From Polytrichum commune (lineage: Eukaryota; Streptophyta; Polytrichopsida; Polytrichales; Polytrichaceae): 64,000 bases of DNA. This document shows positions 11,685-20,858 of the stretch, one piece after another; the stretch's first letter is position 1; each line of letters begins with the position of its first letter. Location: positions 62,199,554 to 62,263,553 of the forward strand of contig OX485803.1 in NCBI GenBank assembly GCA_950295325.1. Reading direction: 5' to 3'. The notes beneath the pieces are model-generated. The model saw only the letters and a list, made by a program, of their open reading frames with translations. It did not search any database and was not told the DNA's origin. A program made the translations under genes and the position numbers.

Positions 11685-13356
11685 ACCGGGATGGTCCACT
11701 GGAGATGGCAGGAAGGTATTTATTCTCGTCACATTTGCAGCCACTGCTATGACTATGGTTGCGGAGGCAATGTTTGGTTGCAGCGGTTCAGTTGCAGATT
11801 TGCCTTGTGCTCCAGTTTTATTGGAGGAAACAATGGACTACACTTGTAATGCGGCAGAACAACAATTTTTACCATCTTTTCAAATTCCTGCTCGACATTT
11901 CAAGGATCCACCTCTACCATGGCGAACTCCTAAGGAGTTATCCGACCATTGTCGACACATTGTAAAAGATTTGGATCTTGGAGAGGCACCTCCAACTTCA
12001 CCCTCATTTTCTTTTGCTCAACCCATTCGTTGGCAACCATCACCTGAAGGTCTTGTCCTTGTGGAGATCTTTGGAGGCATTGGCACAGGTTTGGCGGCAG
12101 TGTTGGAAGCTGGAATTACAGTTTGGCGATATATTCATGTGGACAATGGATATGCAGCCAACAGAGCCGTCCGACACCACATCCAACAATTGTTGTTGAG
12201 ATACCCCGCACAATTGTCAGCCTCTGCCATTCATGGATGTTGTGGTCAACTTCCTCAAGATGTCACTATGATTAGTGATGAGGATTTGAGAAGGTTGGGC
12301 CACGTGGATTTGATTATTGCAGGATGGCCTTGTCAAGGCCATTCGCGGGCAGGAACTGGCCAGGGACTGGATGATCCTAGGTCTAGTTTGTTTGCGGATT
12401 TGATGCGATTGACGCAATGGTGGTTTACCCACCAATCAACTCCGCCAGGGTACATTTTCGAAAATGTACCATTATTGGGTGATACCCGGCACAAAGTGGT
12501 GAAGGATGGTGAGTACATTCACCAAATTCTGGGTACTCCAACATTTTTGGATGCTGCATCTTTGGGATCCTTTGCTCATCGGCCTCGTTGGTTTTGGACC
12601 AACTTGGTAACACCTCGGGTGCTTTCAGCGGCGATTGCCCGCATTCCCCGCCTTATGGATCGTAAAGTGGATGACATTTTAGATGATCATCGTGTTTCCT
12701 TGGCAGTTACCAAAGATGACACCTTGCCATTTGCATTAATTAATAAGGTGGGCATTCCAAGAGGTGCACTACCTACTTTTGTGACATATCCACAGTCTTT
12801 TGCATTTCGATCTCGTGGACCTGGCATGGTTTGGGATTCAAAAACCCAAACTTATGAGGAGCCTACGGCAGATGAGCGGGAACGCGCCATGGATTTTCTT
12901 ACAGGTACCACGGCTGCTCACGGGCTTCAGGAAGGTCAGAGACGTTTCCTATTGGGGCAAGCTATGGATCTTAATAGCATTGTGTGGATAATTGGAATTT
13001 GTCTTGCTGCTCAACAACGTATGGATGACCAATTGCTTACTCTGAGGGCAGAGAACAATGGTCAGGGGGTAATGGAGCCGCAATCCAAGGATCACATTGA
13101 GGTCAATGACACCGAGGGATTATTTCCTTTGAAACTTCATGTTGCGGAAGAGCTTCGAGCCCAACGTGTTTTTTCGGCTTCGGCCCAAGAGTTTGGGAAG
13201 TTGGAGGCCCATAAAATGTTTCCACTTCTATTTCTTGGTGATACTTCATATGTGGGTAGCTATTTAGCTACACAAACTGATTGTAGTGGAGAGAATACGC
13301 ATTTGGATTCAAGTGCAGATGATGGGGGCAAAGGTGTTGCCCTCTCCACGGACTAG
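11680..13356 (+). CDS. C5 cytosine DNA methyltransferase (DNMT3-like) domain of the gypsy polyprotein
   Basis: Transfers methyl from S-adenosylmethionine to cytosine in DNA, as judged from family motifs. The frame is open back to 11,602, but real homology starts at IRPGWSTG. Motif I is LVLVEIFGGIGTG (nt ~12,052). Motif IV is WPCQGHS with the catalytic Cys (nt ~12,328). Motif VI is IFENV (nt ~12,460). Motif VIII is HRPRWFWTNL, close to the DNMT3 HRxRYFWGNL block. After a target-recognition-sized region come motifs IX/X, with ERERAMDFLTG and GQRRFLLGQAM. The order is canonical, not permuted as in plant DRM enzymes. All key residues are present. It lies between protease and RT in the same frame as RT, separated by one TAG at 13,354. 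Retrotransposon-borne DNMTs are known from dinoflagellates and charophyte algae; this copy looks like an analogous or related capture. Confidence 0.9.
   Translation: MRPGWSTGDGRKVFILVTFAATAMTMVAEAMFGCSGSVADLPCAPVLLEETMDYTCNAAEQQFLPSFQIPARHFKDPPLPWRTPKELSDHCRHIVKDLDLGEAPPTSPSFSFAQPIRWQPSPEGLVLVEIFGGIGTGLAAVLEAGITVWRYIHVDNGYAANRAVRHHIQQLLLRYPAQLSASAIHGCCGQLPQDVTMISDEDLRRLGHVDLIIAGWPCQGHSRAGTGQGLDDPRSSLFADLMRLTQWWFTHQSTPPGYIFENVPLLGDTRHKVVKDGEYIHQILGTPTFLDAASLGSFAHRPRWFWTNLVTPRVLSAAIARIPRLMDRKVDDILDDHRVSLAVTKDDTLPFALINKVGIPRGALPTFVTYPQSFAFRSRGPGMVWDSKTQTYEEPTADERERAMDFLTGTTAAHGLQEGQRRFLLGQAMDLNSIVWIIGICLAAQQRMDDQLLTLRAENNGQGVMEPQSKDHIEVNDTEGLFPLKLHVAEELRAQRVFSASAQEFGKLEAHKMFPLLFLGDTSYVGSYLATQTDCSGENTHLDSSADDGGKGVALSTD
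13354..13356 (+). promoter_or_regulatory. Candidate leaky UAG stop between DNMT and RT
   Basis: The stop is followed by CAA TCA CAG. UAG-CAR-YYA is the established plant readthrough context of tobamoviruses, and this site fits it exactly. Frames on both sides are identical and open. It may instead be a chance nonsense mutation. Confidence 0.5.
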
Positions 13357-14652
13357 CAATCACAGGCTGTGCTGGCACCAAGTGGCAATCCTTCTATGAA
13401 GAAGGAAACCACGGAGTTTGACGATTGGCCAATTGAAGTGGGGCCAAAGCTTACTGGTGCCGAAGCACGAAAGGTACGGGCATTTATTCACTCTTACCGT
13501 AATTGTTTTGCCTTTAGTCTTAATGATCTTGAAGGATATAAAGGTAAACTTGTTCGTATTCAACTCGAGGACGACCACGTTATTTTCAGACAGCCATACA
13601 GACTTAGTACCTCTGAAAGGTTGGGTGTTCAAACTCGATGTCAAGAGTTATTGGCAGCGGAATTGATTGAACTCTCCAATGGAGAATATGCTTGTGCCAC
13701 GGTTATGCCGTCAAAGAAGGATATCTTTGGCAACTGGACGGAAAAACGGATGTGTGGTGATTATCGTCCAGTCAACCGCAAGACCAAGTCGGATCGATAT
13801 CCAATGCCGATGCCGGAGGAGTTGTTTGATGCACTAGGATTTTCTAGAATCTTCAGCACTTTGGATTTGAGGTCTGGTTATCACCAATTACTTTTGTTGT
13901 TGGGTGATCGGGTGAAGACCGCATTTTGGGGAATTGATAAAGATGGCAAGGATCAACTTTATCATTGGAAATTTCTGCCATTTGGTCTCAAGAATGCACC
14001 AGCTGAATTTCAGCGGGTGATGGACCAATTATTGGCTGGTTTGCCGTTTGCTAGATGTTACATTGATGATGTTATCATCTTTAGTAACAGTCCACAGGAT
14101 CATGTGAGGCATTTGCAAGCGGTATTTGAACGACTTCAACGGTGGGGACTCCGTTTACATCATGGAAAATGTAAGTTTTTCCATGATCAATTGTTCTATT
14201 TAGGCCACATGATTGTTCTTGGCGGTCTTGGTGTGCAACAGGCGAAGGTGGATGCTTTGCACAAAATTCCCGCACCTAGTAATGTACCACGGCTTCGTGC
14301 ATTTCTAGGATTGGCAAATTATTATAGGAGGTTTGTCAAAAACTTTAGTTTGATTGCCAAATCTCTTACCATTCTCACGGGGAAAGACCAACCATGGATT
14401 TGGAGTCGGGAACAACAACAGGCATTTGATACATTGAAGCAGAGGCTCGGTTCAACGCCAGTGCTTCGACGCCCGGATGTGTCTAGAGCTTTTCAATTGC
14501 ACACGGATTGGAGTGCAGTGGGATTGGGAGCGGTATTGACACAGAAAGATGAAGAGGGAAAGGAATATGTGGTGGCTTATGCATCTAGAAGCAATAATAG
14601 TGCTGAATCTAATTATTCTTCTTATGAAGGCGAGGCCTTGGCGGCCGTTTAG
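13357..14652 (+). CDS. Gypsy reverse transcriptase and start of RNase H
   Basis: Copies element RNA into DNA and degrades the RNA strand. The frame continues directly from the DNMT frame; the first ATG is at 13,369. RT blocks seen, numbered from that ATG: a conserved MCGDYRPVN block, FSTLDLRSGYHQ, FLPFGLKNAP and the catalytic CYIDDVIIFS (residues ~230-238). The connection then reads PRLRAFLGLANYYRRF and RNase H starts with LHTDWSAVGLGAVL and SSYEGEALAAV. TAG at 14,650 ends the ORF. Gypsy copy 2 has TGG (Trp) there, so this is a nonsense mutation, not a gene end. Confidence 0.92.
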   Translation, partial: QSQAVLAPSGNPSMKKETTEFDDWPIEVGPKLTGAEARKVRAFIHSYRNCFAFSLNDLEGYKGKLVRIQLEDDHVIFRQPYRLSTSERLGVQTRCQELLAAELIELSNGEYACATVMPSKKDIFGNWTEKRMCGDYRPVNRKTKSDRYPMPMPEELFDALGFSRIFSTLDLRSGYHQLLLLLGDRVKTAFWGIDKDGKDQLYHWKFLPFGLKNAPAEFQRVMDQLLAGLPFARCYIDDVIIFSNSPQDHVRHLQAVFERLQRWGLRLHHGKCKFFHDQLFYLGHMIVLGGLGVQQAKVDALHKIPAPSNVPRLRAFLGLANYYRRFVKNFSLIAKSLTILTGKDQPWIWSREQQQAFDTLKQRLGSTPVLRRPDVSRAFQLHTDWSAVGLGAVLTQKDEEGKEYVVAYASRSNNSAESNYSSYEGEALAAV

Positions 14653-16500
14653 GCCATTGCACATTTTCGACCTTATTTGTATGGGCAAAAGTTTACTTTG
14701 GTGACTGATCATCAGCCTTTAAAATGGCTTATGGAATCAGATAAGCTCACCGGGAAACTTGCTAGGTGGGCATTGTTACTTCAGGAATATGATTTTGAAG
14801 TTGTTCACCGAGCAGGAATTGCCAACTTGGATGCAAACGGATTGTCTCGCAATCCAAGTCCTTCAGATGAGGATTTAACTGGAGCCAGGTGGCATGGAGA
14901 TTGTGATCGTGAGGCAGTGCCGGGTTGGCATGCTGCCACATATCTCACAATGATGTCGGGATTGGCTGCTGAGATCCTTGTAGAAGAACAGGATGAGGAG
15001 GTTGATAAATCTCTCGTTGTTAGTGATGTGTGGGAAGACCAGGCGGTCTTGTACAAACTTCAACAAGGGATATTTCCTCTTGGACTATCTGCTATGGAGC
15101 GAGATAGAGTTAGTCACCGGATAACAAGGTTTCGTTGGGCAAACAACTTGTTATTTCGTGTGTGGCCGAACGGAACGAGGCGCATCGTTCCAAGGCCAGA
15201 TCAAAGAGCTTCTTTGGTACGGCAAGTGCACGAGGAGCTTGGACATTTTGGAGTGCGAAGGACGCACTTTATGTTGCGCAACCAATATTGGTGGACTGGT
15301 ATGTATCAACAGGTTGCCACTTATGTTTCTCGGTGTGAAGTATGTGACCGGGTCAGGTCAAGTTTTAATACTTTGTCACCTCAACTCCAGCCTTTACCTA
15401 TTATGGGCTTGGGATATCGTTGGTCTTTGGATTTTGCCGGACCGCTTACTATCACTCCACGTGGTTCCAAATATGTGCTTGTAATGGTGGAGCATTTTAG
15501 TAAGTGGATTGAACTCGTGGCTCTTCCCCAAAATTCCTCAGAATTGGCGGCTATGGCATTTCTTGATCGAGTTTTGGCACGGTTTGGAACACCTGCAGAG
15601 GTGTTGACGGATCAAGGGAGAGAATTCTTTGGATCTTTCGAGACTTTGTATACCAAGGCTTTGATTGATCATCGGACAACTTCCAGAGATCACCCTGAGG
15701 CAGATGGCTTAGCTGAACGAGTTGTTCAGACAGTTAAGCGCGGTTTGCGGAAGTATGGACTGCTTCATGGCAACCATTGCGATTGGGACTTGATGTTACC
15801 ATGGATAGCAATGGGTTATCGTTTCAGCAGGCAAGCATCTTTGGCATCCTATAGTCCTTACCAACTCTTGTATGGACGGGAACCAATTTTACCTAGCTCA
15901 GTGCGAGAGAAATTGGCTCCCGTGGTAAACTTGGATGATCCAGATGTTTGGGCTCAATGTCTTCATGACCGAGCAGCGTTCTTCCAAAAGGCCATGCCTA
16001 TGGCTATGGAGAACTTAAATATTGCTCAACATTGTGATACATTACGGTATGCCCGGATCCGCAGTGGAGCTTATCGACCTCAGGTTCGTAGATTTTCCAA
16101 GGGGGATTATGTTTACTTGCAACGGGAGGCGCCTACGACATTGGATGTCAAGGCTGGGCGCACGATTTTGCGGGTAAAAGATGTCTTGCCAAGTGATATA
16201 TTATTGCTTGAAGGCAAGGATGGACGGGAATGTCGTGAGCATTCAAAGAATTGTGCTTCATGTCACCTTCCCATCGACGGCTCTGTGCATCCCGAGTTGG
16301 CAATTGTACCACAGGGTCTGCCTTGTTATGTTTGTGGAGAGAAGACAGGAGCTGCAACAATGTTATTGTGCGACCAATGTCAACGTGGATGGCACATGGC
16401 ATGTTTGACACCTCCCCTTTTGACTCTTCCTTCTGGCAATTGGGTTTGTCCTCGTTGTCGGAAAACCTCTCATTCCGTGGCCGTTAATGGTCATGATTGA
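14653..16500 (+). CDS. Gypsy RNase H end, integrase and C-terminal PHD finger
   Basis: This is the same frame as RT, beyond TAG 14,650; the first in-frame start is at 14,677 (residue 1 below). The RNase H tail reads LVTDHQPLKWLM and LDANGLSRNP. The integrase HHCC finger is H185, H190, C220, C223. The DDE catalytic triad is D252 (SLDFAGP), D312 (LTDQGREF) and E347 (DGLAERVVQ). A linker with HSKNCASCHLP follows. The C terminus is a complete C4HC3 PHD finger at ~550-595 (CYVCGEK, CDQCQRGWHMAC, WVCPRCR). PHD fingers read histone H3 tails, so this may steer integration, the role a chromodomain plays in chromoviruses. That role is inferred. Confidence 0.92.
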   Translation, partial: AIAHFRPYLYGQKFTLVTDHQPLKWLMESDKLTGKLARWALLLQEYDFEVVHRAGIANLDANGLSRNPSPSDEDLTGARWHGDCDREAVPGWHAATYLTMMSGLAAEILVEEQDEEVDKSLVVSDVWEDQAVLYKLQQGIFPLGLSAMERDRVSHRITRFRWANNLLFRVWPNGTRRIVPRPDQRASLVRQVHEELGHFGVRRTHFMLRNQYWWTGMYQQVATYVSRCEVCDRVRSSFNTLSPQLQPLPIMGLGYRWSLDFAGPLTITPRGSKYVLVMVEHFSKWIELVALPQNSSELAAMAFLDRVLARFGTPAEVLTDQGREFFGSFETLYTKALIDHRTTSRDHPEADGLAERVVQTVKRGLRKYGLLHGNHCDWDLMLPWIAMGYRFSRQASLASYSPYQLLYGREPILPSSVREKLAPVVNLDDPDVWAQCLHDRAAFFQKAMPMAMENLNIAQHCDTLRYARIRSGAYRPQVRRFSKGDYVYLQREAPTTLDVKAGRTILRVKDVLPSDILLLEGKDGRECREHSKNCASCHLPIDGSVHPELAIVPQGLPCYVCGEKTGAATMLLCDQCQRGWHMACLTPPLLTLPSGNWVCPRCRKTSHSVAVNGHD

Positions 16501-16827
16501 GGATTTTGTGGATGTTTACCACATGTTTTAGTGGTGAAGTTGTTATTTAGTTGGTTGGAAATTTTATGGGATTGAAAATCACATTGAAAGAGTTATCCAA
16601 GAATTCAACATAACTTGTTGAAGGCGATTAAGGATGGGGCTCAAATTGCACCCAGCCTATAGTTCTTGGATTACTTTCTCAATCATGAGTTTAATTCCCA
16701 AGATTACCACTACCCAATTGAATATGTATAGATGTAGCAACAACTTCATCATGTTCAACAACTCTACCGATGAGTGTGTGTGTTCCTAGCCGATTGGAGG
16801 GGCTCTTTATCTGCTAGTGGAGGCACT
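16501..16827 (+). other. Gypsy 3' untranslated region and polypurine-like tract
   Basis: Non-coding. AGTGGAGGCA at 16,816-16,825 directly precedes segment X. It matches the better tract GAGGGAGGGCA at 58,940-58,950 in copy 2, which precedes the homologous TGTCGAGG. A purine-rich tract just before a TG-initiated segment is the expected plus-strand primer site. Confidence 0.6.
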
Positions 16828-16932
16828 TGAAGAGGTGGTTGTTTAGCATTTTAGTTTGCTATTTTATTTTGCTAATTGATGTTGACGACGACACTCGATC
16901 TGTTGTGTTTAACGATCTTAGTTTACACGACA
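16828..16932 (+). repeat. Terminal segment X, first copy
   Basis: The 105-bp segment starts TGAAGAGG and ends TTTACACGACA. It is repeated at 17,368-17,472 and has a homologue at 58,951-59,043 in gypsy copy 2. The right end is the same in all three copies. The junction to the next L segment reads GACAGCTGTC (16,929-16,938), a perfect 10-bp palindrome that looks like an LTR-LTR junction. Confidence 0.8.
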
Positions 16933-16934
16933 GC

Positions 16935-17364
16935 TGTCACGTGAGGTGACATCGGGGGCTAAGTCACGTCAATTTAGGAGTAATGGACTCCACTAGGAGT
17001 CCATGTGTGTTGGGATGAGTAACGGACTCCATTGGGAGTCCTAGTTAGTTGTTCATCCACTCCATGGATGAACTCCACATAGGATTGGGGTTGTATGGAG
17101 AGGAAGGCCTCTTGACTTGCCATTGTTGTCAAATCAAGTCTTGTGAGTGTGTTTTGAGAGAGAGAGAGCTTGTTGTTGTTTTCTCATGGCTATGGTGTAA
17201 TAGATTATGAGTAAAGCCTTTGCATTTTTTCTCCACCACTTGCACTCTTGGATTCTCCCTTCGTGGAGTGAGAGATAGCTTGACTCTTGTGTGTGAATTT
17301 TAGAGTTTCTTAAGCTTTGTAAGGAGACATTTTAGTTTCTTAAGCTTGGAGAGAGAATCCCTCA
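16935..17364 (+). repeat. Terminal segment L, right copy
   Basis: This is a near-identical copy of 4524-4956 that starts TGTCACGTG and ends CCCTCA. It is bracketed by the two X copies. Confidence 0.85.
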
Positions 17365-17367
17365 TCT

Positions 17368-17472
17368 TCAAGAGGTGGTTGTTTAGCATTTTAGTTTGCT
17401 ATTTTATTTTGCTAATTGATGTTGACGACGACACTCGATCTGTTGTGTTTAACGATCTTAGTTTACACGACA
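17368..17472 (+). repeat. Terminal segment X, second copy (element right end)
   Basis: This near-identical duplicate of 16,828-16,932 ends CACGACA at the element boundary. It is followed by CCCT, the same four bases that precede the left terminus. Confidence 0.8.
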
Positions 17473-17864
17473 CCCTGGTTTTTCAACCCTGCACCCTCAA
17501 CCATGCCACACATGCTTCAAAGCAGTACCCAGACACCACAATCTTGAGGTATAAATTCATGCCCTCCCTCGTCATGTTCCAAAAATTGAGTGTAGGTTTA
17601 GTACATTGGGTACCTCTCATAAAACTAGCATTGCACTAGTCCTTCATTTTCCAAGCCACTACTTTGTTGTTGCTAGCTGCCCCTAACCTTTGCATACATC
17701 AACTACCATTGCATTTAGAAACTACTTCCAGCATCATACATTAGAACTCATCTAAGTTTCTCCTTCATAGCGAACCTTCTGAGCTTTCCAATCTGTTATG
17801 GCCGTTTGGTAAGGGAAAGTGTTCAAGGTATAAAAGTCTTGCGCAAACATGCGGACCACCAAGT
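17473..17864. other. Flank downstream of the hAT transposase
   Basis: No gene is visible. The stretch lies between the gypsy right end and the 3' end of the minus-strand hAT frame, and it probably contains the hAT 3' non-coding part. No terminal inverted repeat was identified with confidence. Confidence 0.3.
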
Positions 17865-20123
17865 CTAGGTGGCATGGGTTGTAAGCCGGTTCCTCAACTT
17901 GCTCTTCAAGAAGGACAAGGAGCTAAATGTTCTCTCATCTTCCACACTACCCAACACTTGAACGTGAGCAATCTCAACGACTTTCATGAACTCGGAGAGT
18001 TTCGCTGAAATGAGGGCATTGCTAGAAAGCTTGCGCCAAAGTCGGGACATCGGGTTTTCGGTCATGGGTAAGGCCATGGCAGCTTGGGCATTTGATATCA
18101 TGGTGATTTTGAAGAAGGAGCTTTGGAGCTCTAGGTTGCGGATGTCAAGGGGTGGAGGCACCCACTCCTCAGCATCCTCGGTCTCAGCATCCACAGGTAC
18201 CCACAACTTCTTCGTTGTCCCATAGAATGATTTCAGTGTTGCAATATGCCCAGGATATGTAGCCTCGAATGTATCATTTAGCCAATATTGGGGGTAGCAT
18301 ATCCCCAAAGCATACATCACCTCTTGGTGAGGGAACCTCTTCTCTAACTCCTCTATAAGTTGTTTTGCTGCGCTGGTTAATTGCCGCTGCACCTCACCAA
18401 GGATGACCTCACGGTCAATCTTGTTCACCTCTTCCCACTGCCCTGGGAAGGCTACTGATCTCATAGTTGCCATGTGGGGCACACCTGCAACCCTGAAAAC
18501 CAAGTGGTCTTCCTCACGATTGTAGCAGAACAACCAATATTGTTCGATTACCATGGACGTGTCATCTGCTAGTGACCGAAATGTGCTAAACTCCTCTCCG
18601 TGGAAAGTAAAGGTTGGATCTACATAAAGTCGATATAGATCACCCTAGCATATCTTGACCGCAGAAATGAAATCAACAATGTAACATGCTGGACTTTGTG
18701 CAAACTTGATGAGGGAATTCACAGAGTGCAGCATGGGCATCAAGCAAGGTAGGGTGAGCATGTTCTGCCAATCTAGGAGCATAGAAAGGTTCTTCTTTGC
18801 TGTAAGCTCCTTGGACGCATCCACTGCCATCTTCGTCACCAAGGGTTTGTATTCCTCAAGCATGGATATCCAACGAGTCTTGACGTTCCTAAGTATTTTA
18901 TTGCCTTTGGATTCCAAGCAAGCTGCTAGCTTCTGGAACTCAAGACTGCGTTTGGGAGAGGAACTGAAGTAAGAATACAGCGCTGCCAAAAGATCTTCTA
19001 CATGTTTCACCACCTCAAACTCGGATAAGGTCTGGACAGCAAGATTCGTGCGGTGTGCCATGCAATGGATACCCACCATGAAAGGAGCGTGCTTGTTGAT
19101 AAGTTGTACAGTGACACCGGATTTAGCACCTTGAAATGTAGAAACCCCATCTGCCCCAAATGTGATCAACCTTTCCCTAATCTTCTGCTCGGTTAGACCT
19201 CCATAAGCGCGAGCAACATTGACAATGACAACAGTGAGATTATCTGTTGTCCATCCTTCAATAACTCTCTCTAGGATAAGGAGTACAGGGGTTCGCTTCC
19301 AATCTATCACAACATAACCATGGATACTAATGCATGATTGATAGTCCATAGAAGTAACCTCATCACAAGACAAACTAAAGAAGTTAACAACCTGCATAAC
19401 CTCCTTTGTTTTCTTCAGCACAACACGTTCTATCGCCTCTGCCATTGCCCACCCACTATTGTCAATCCAGTGGTGGTGTGGACCATTTTTTAATTTGAGG
19501 GTTTCAAACAAGACGTACATTTGCTCATAATTTGTGATAGGTCTACCTCTCTAGAGCAAGTGTAAGAAGGTAGCAAACTGTATCCATTTCTTCTTCCTAT
19601 CTTTAACCGTGTTCTCTGCCACTTGGGCCGCAATACTATCTGTGGGGATGGTTGCAAAAAATATTTCATTTTTTAGATGGATAGAGTTAAAATCCATGTA
19701 TTTCTCCCCTACAGCAACCCCATGACCAGGACCCTTAGTGGTTTTCCTCTCTTGATGCTTCTAAAGATTATCGCTCTTAGCACATAAAATTATAGACTTC
19801 CCTCGGATTTTAGAGCAGACTTTGCAAATTACCTTTGTAACCTCATCACCTTTGTAGATGGGTTCCGCCCAAGGAAAAATTGGCAACCATAGGAGTTGGA
19901 ATTGACGAGTCTTGTCATACGTCTTTTTCTTGACACTAGACTCTACCAACGGAGTTGCTGGTTGCACATCACCATCACCAAGGGTTAGGATATCAACATC
20001 AAAGGGGGGTACATGACTACTACTAGCGCCATTGGTATCAGGCCTAAAGAAAAATCTTCTAAATTTGAAACCTTTTGGAGGGGCAAGAGGTGGAGCCATG
20101 GTTATGGTCACAACTATGGCCAA
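17865..20123 (-). pseudogene. hAT-superfamily transposase with three in-frame TAG codons
   Basis: One minus-strand frame of about 753 codons runs from ATG at 20,123 to 17,865. It is interrupted only by TAG at 19,761-19,763, 19,551-19,553 and 18,645-18,647. The N-terminal third has a BED/TTF-like Cys pair (ICKVCS) before KSDNL. The middle has the hAT-like blocks LSCDEVTSMD, FGADGVSTFQG, GIHCMAHRTNLAVQTLSE and LRNVKTRWISML. The C-terminal end has SEFMKVVEIAHVQVLGSVED and RTFSSLSFLKSKLRNRL, the hAT dimerisation region. It resembles the plant and animal ZNF862-like hAT group. With all three TAGs read as sense codons it would be full length, so decay is recent or slight. It lies inside the composite insertion in the CACTA gene. 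Confidence 0.85.
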
Positions 20124-20858
20124 AATGAAGAAAATAACAAAAAGAAAGCACCCAACGACCTAACAACTTCAAACTACAAACAAGACCACCTAAAAAACCA
20201 ACCAGCAAGGATTTAAAGCACTTAAGGTTGCAATCACAAATACATGCGGCGAAGGGGAGCCAAAAACTAGCAAAGGATGCGTCCTAACAAGGATGAAACA
20301 CCACTTCAGCAATGAAAGAACCCACAAAAACCTCACCAAAACATTGGAAAAGGGTGAGAGGTCCGAAGATCACAAAGAGGGCGGTTGCCCATGGGAAGAA
20401 TGCTAAAAAATATGGCTACAGTCTATACATGTGAGGTATTCCTCCTCAAATACAAGGAGAGGGCCAGAAGAACATATCCCATAACCCTTGTCCAAATCCC
20501 AATGAACAAAAATAAAGGGAAAAAAAGACAGAGAAGGAGAAGGAGAAGAAGATGGCTTGGCTTGGCTTGAGTCTAAACTTGGCGGGGCTTGCCTCGAAGA
20601 CCGTAGGACGGTGGGGACTTTTTGTTGGCCCAGGCCGCGCTGGGGTCCGTTGGTGCCCACGGTGGCGATGCCCTAAGCAATCTGCAACATCCTCCACCTA
20701 AGAACACATGAGAAGGGGCTAGAACTTGAAATGCAAGACAAAAAATGAGGAAAGGAAAAAAAAATTGAAATGGAGTGATGGTTGGGAGTTTGCCTTGCGG
20801 ATTCGAAATGACCATGGAGGTTTAAATTTGAACATTCATTCAAGCAATAAACTGTAGA
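20124..20858. other. Upstream region of the hAT transposase
   Basis: No gene is supported. The overlapping minus-strand ORFs between 20,400 and 20,900 lack family motifs and arise from A/G-rich sequence. This is likely promoter and 5' terminal DNA of the hAT element, ending at repeat R2. Confidence 0.35.

Larger units (their letters stand above)
4524..17472 (+). mobile_element. Ty3/gypsy LTR retrotransposon encoding a DNA methyltransferase and a PHD finger (copy 1)
   Basis: The element begins TGTC and ends GACA, with CCCT immediately outside both ends (4520-4523 and 17,473-17,476). Internal order: terminal segment L, long leader, gag with two zinc knuckles, retropepsin, C5 cytosine methyltransferase, RT, RNase H, integrase, PHD finger, polypurine-like tract, then terminal segments X-L-X. 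RT before integrase marks Ty3/gypsy. A PHD finger sits where chromoviruses carry a chromodomain. A solo LTR of another element interrupts the protease (8699-11,537). Other lesions are a small deletion near 11,680 and TAG at 14,650; TAG at 13,354 may be functional. Without the solo LTR the element is about 10.1 kb. Confidence 0.9.

Noticed and set aside
17346-17639. 97-codon ORF at the gypsy right end
   Set aside because: It crosses from terminal segment L through X into flanking DNA and has no domain.
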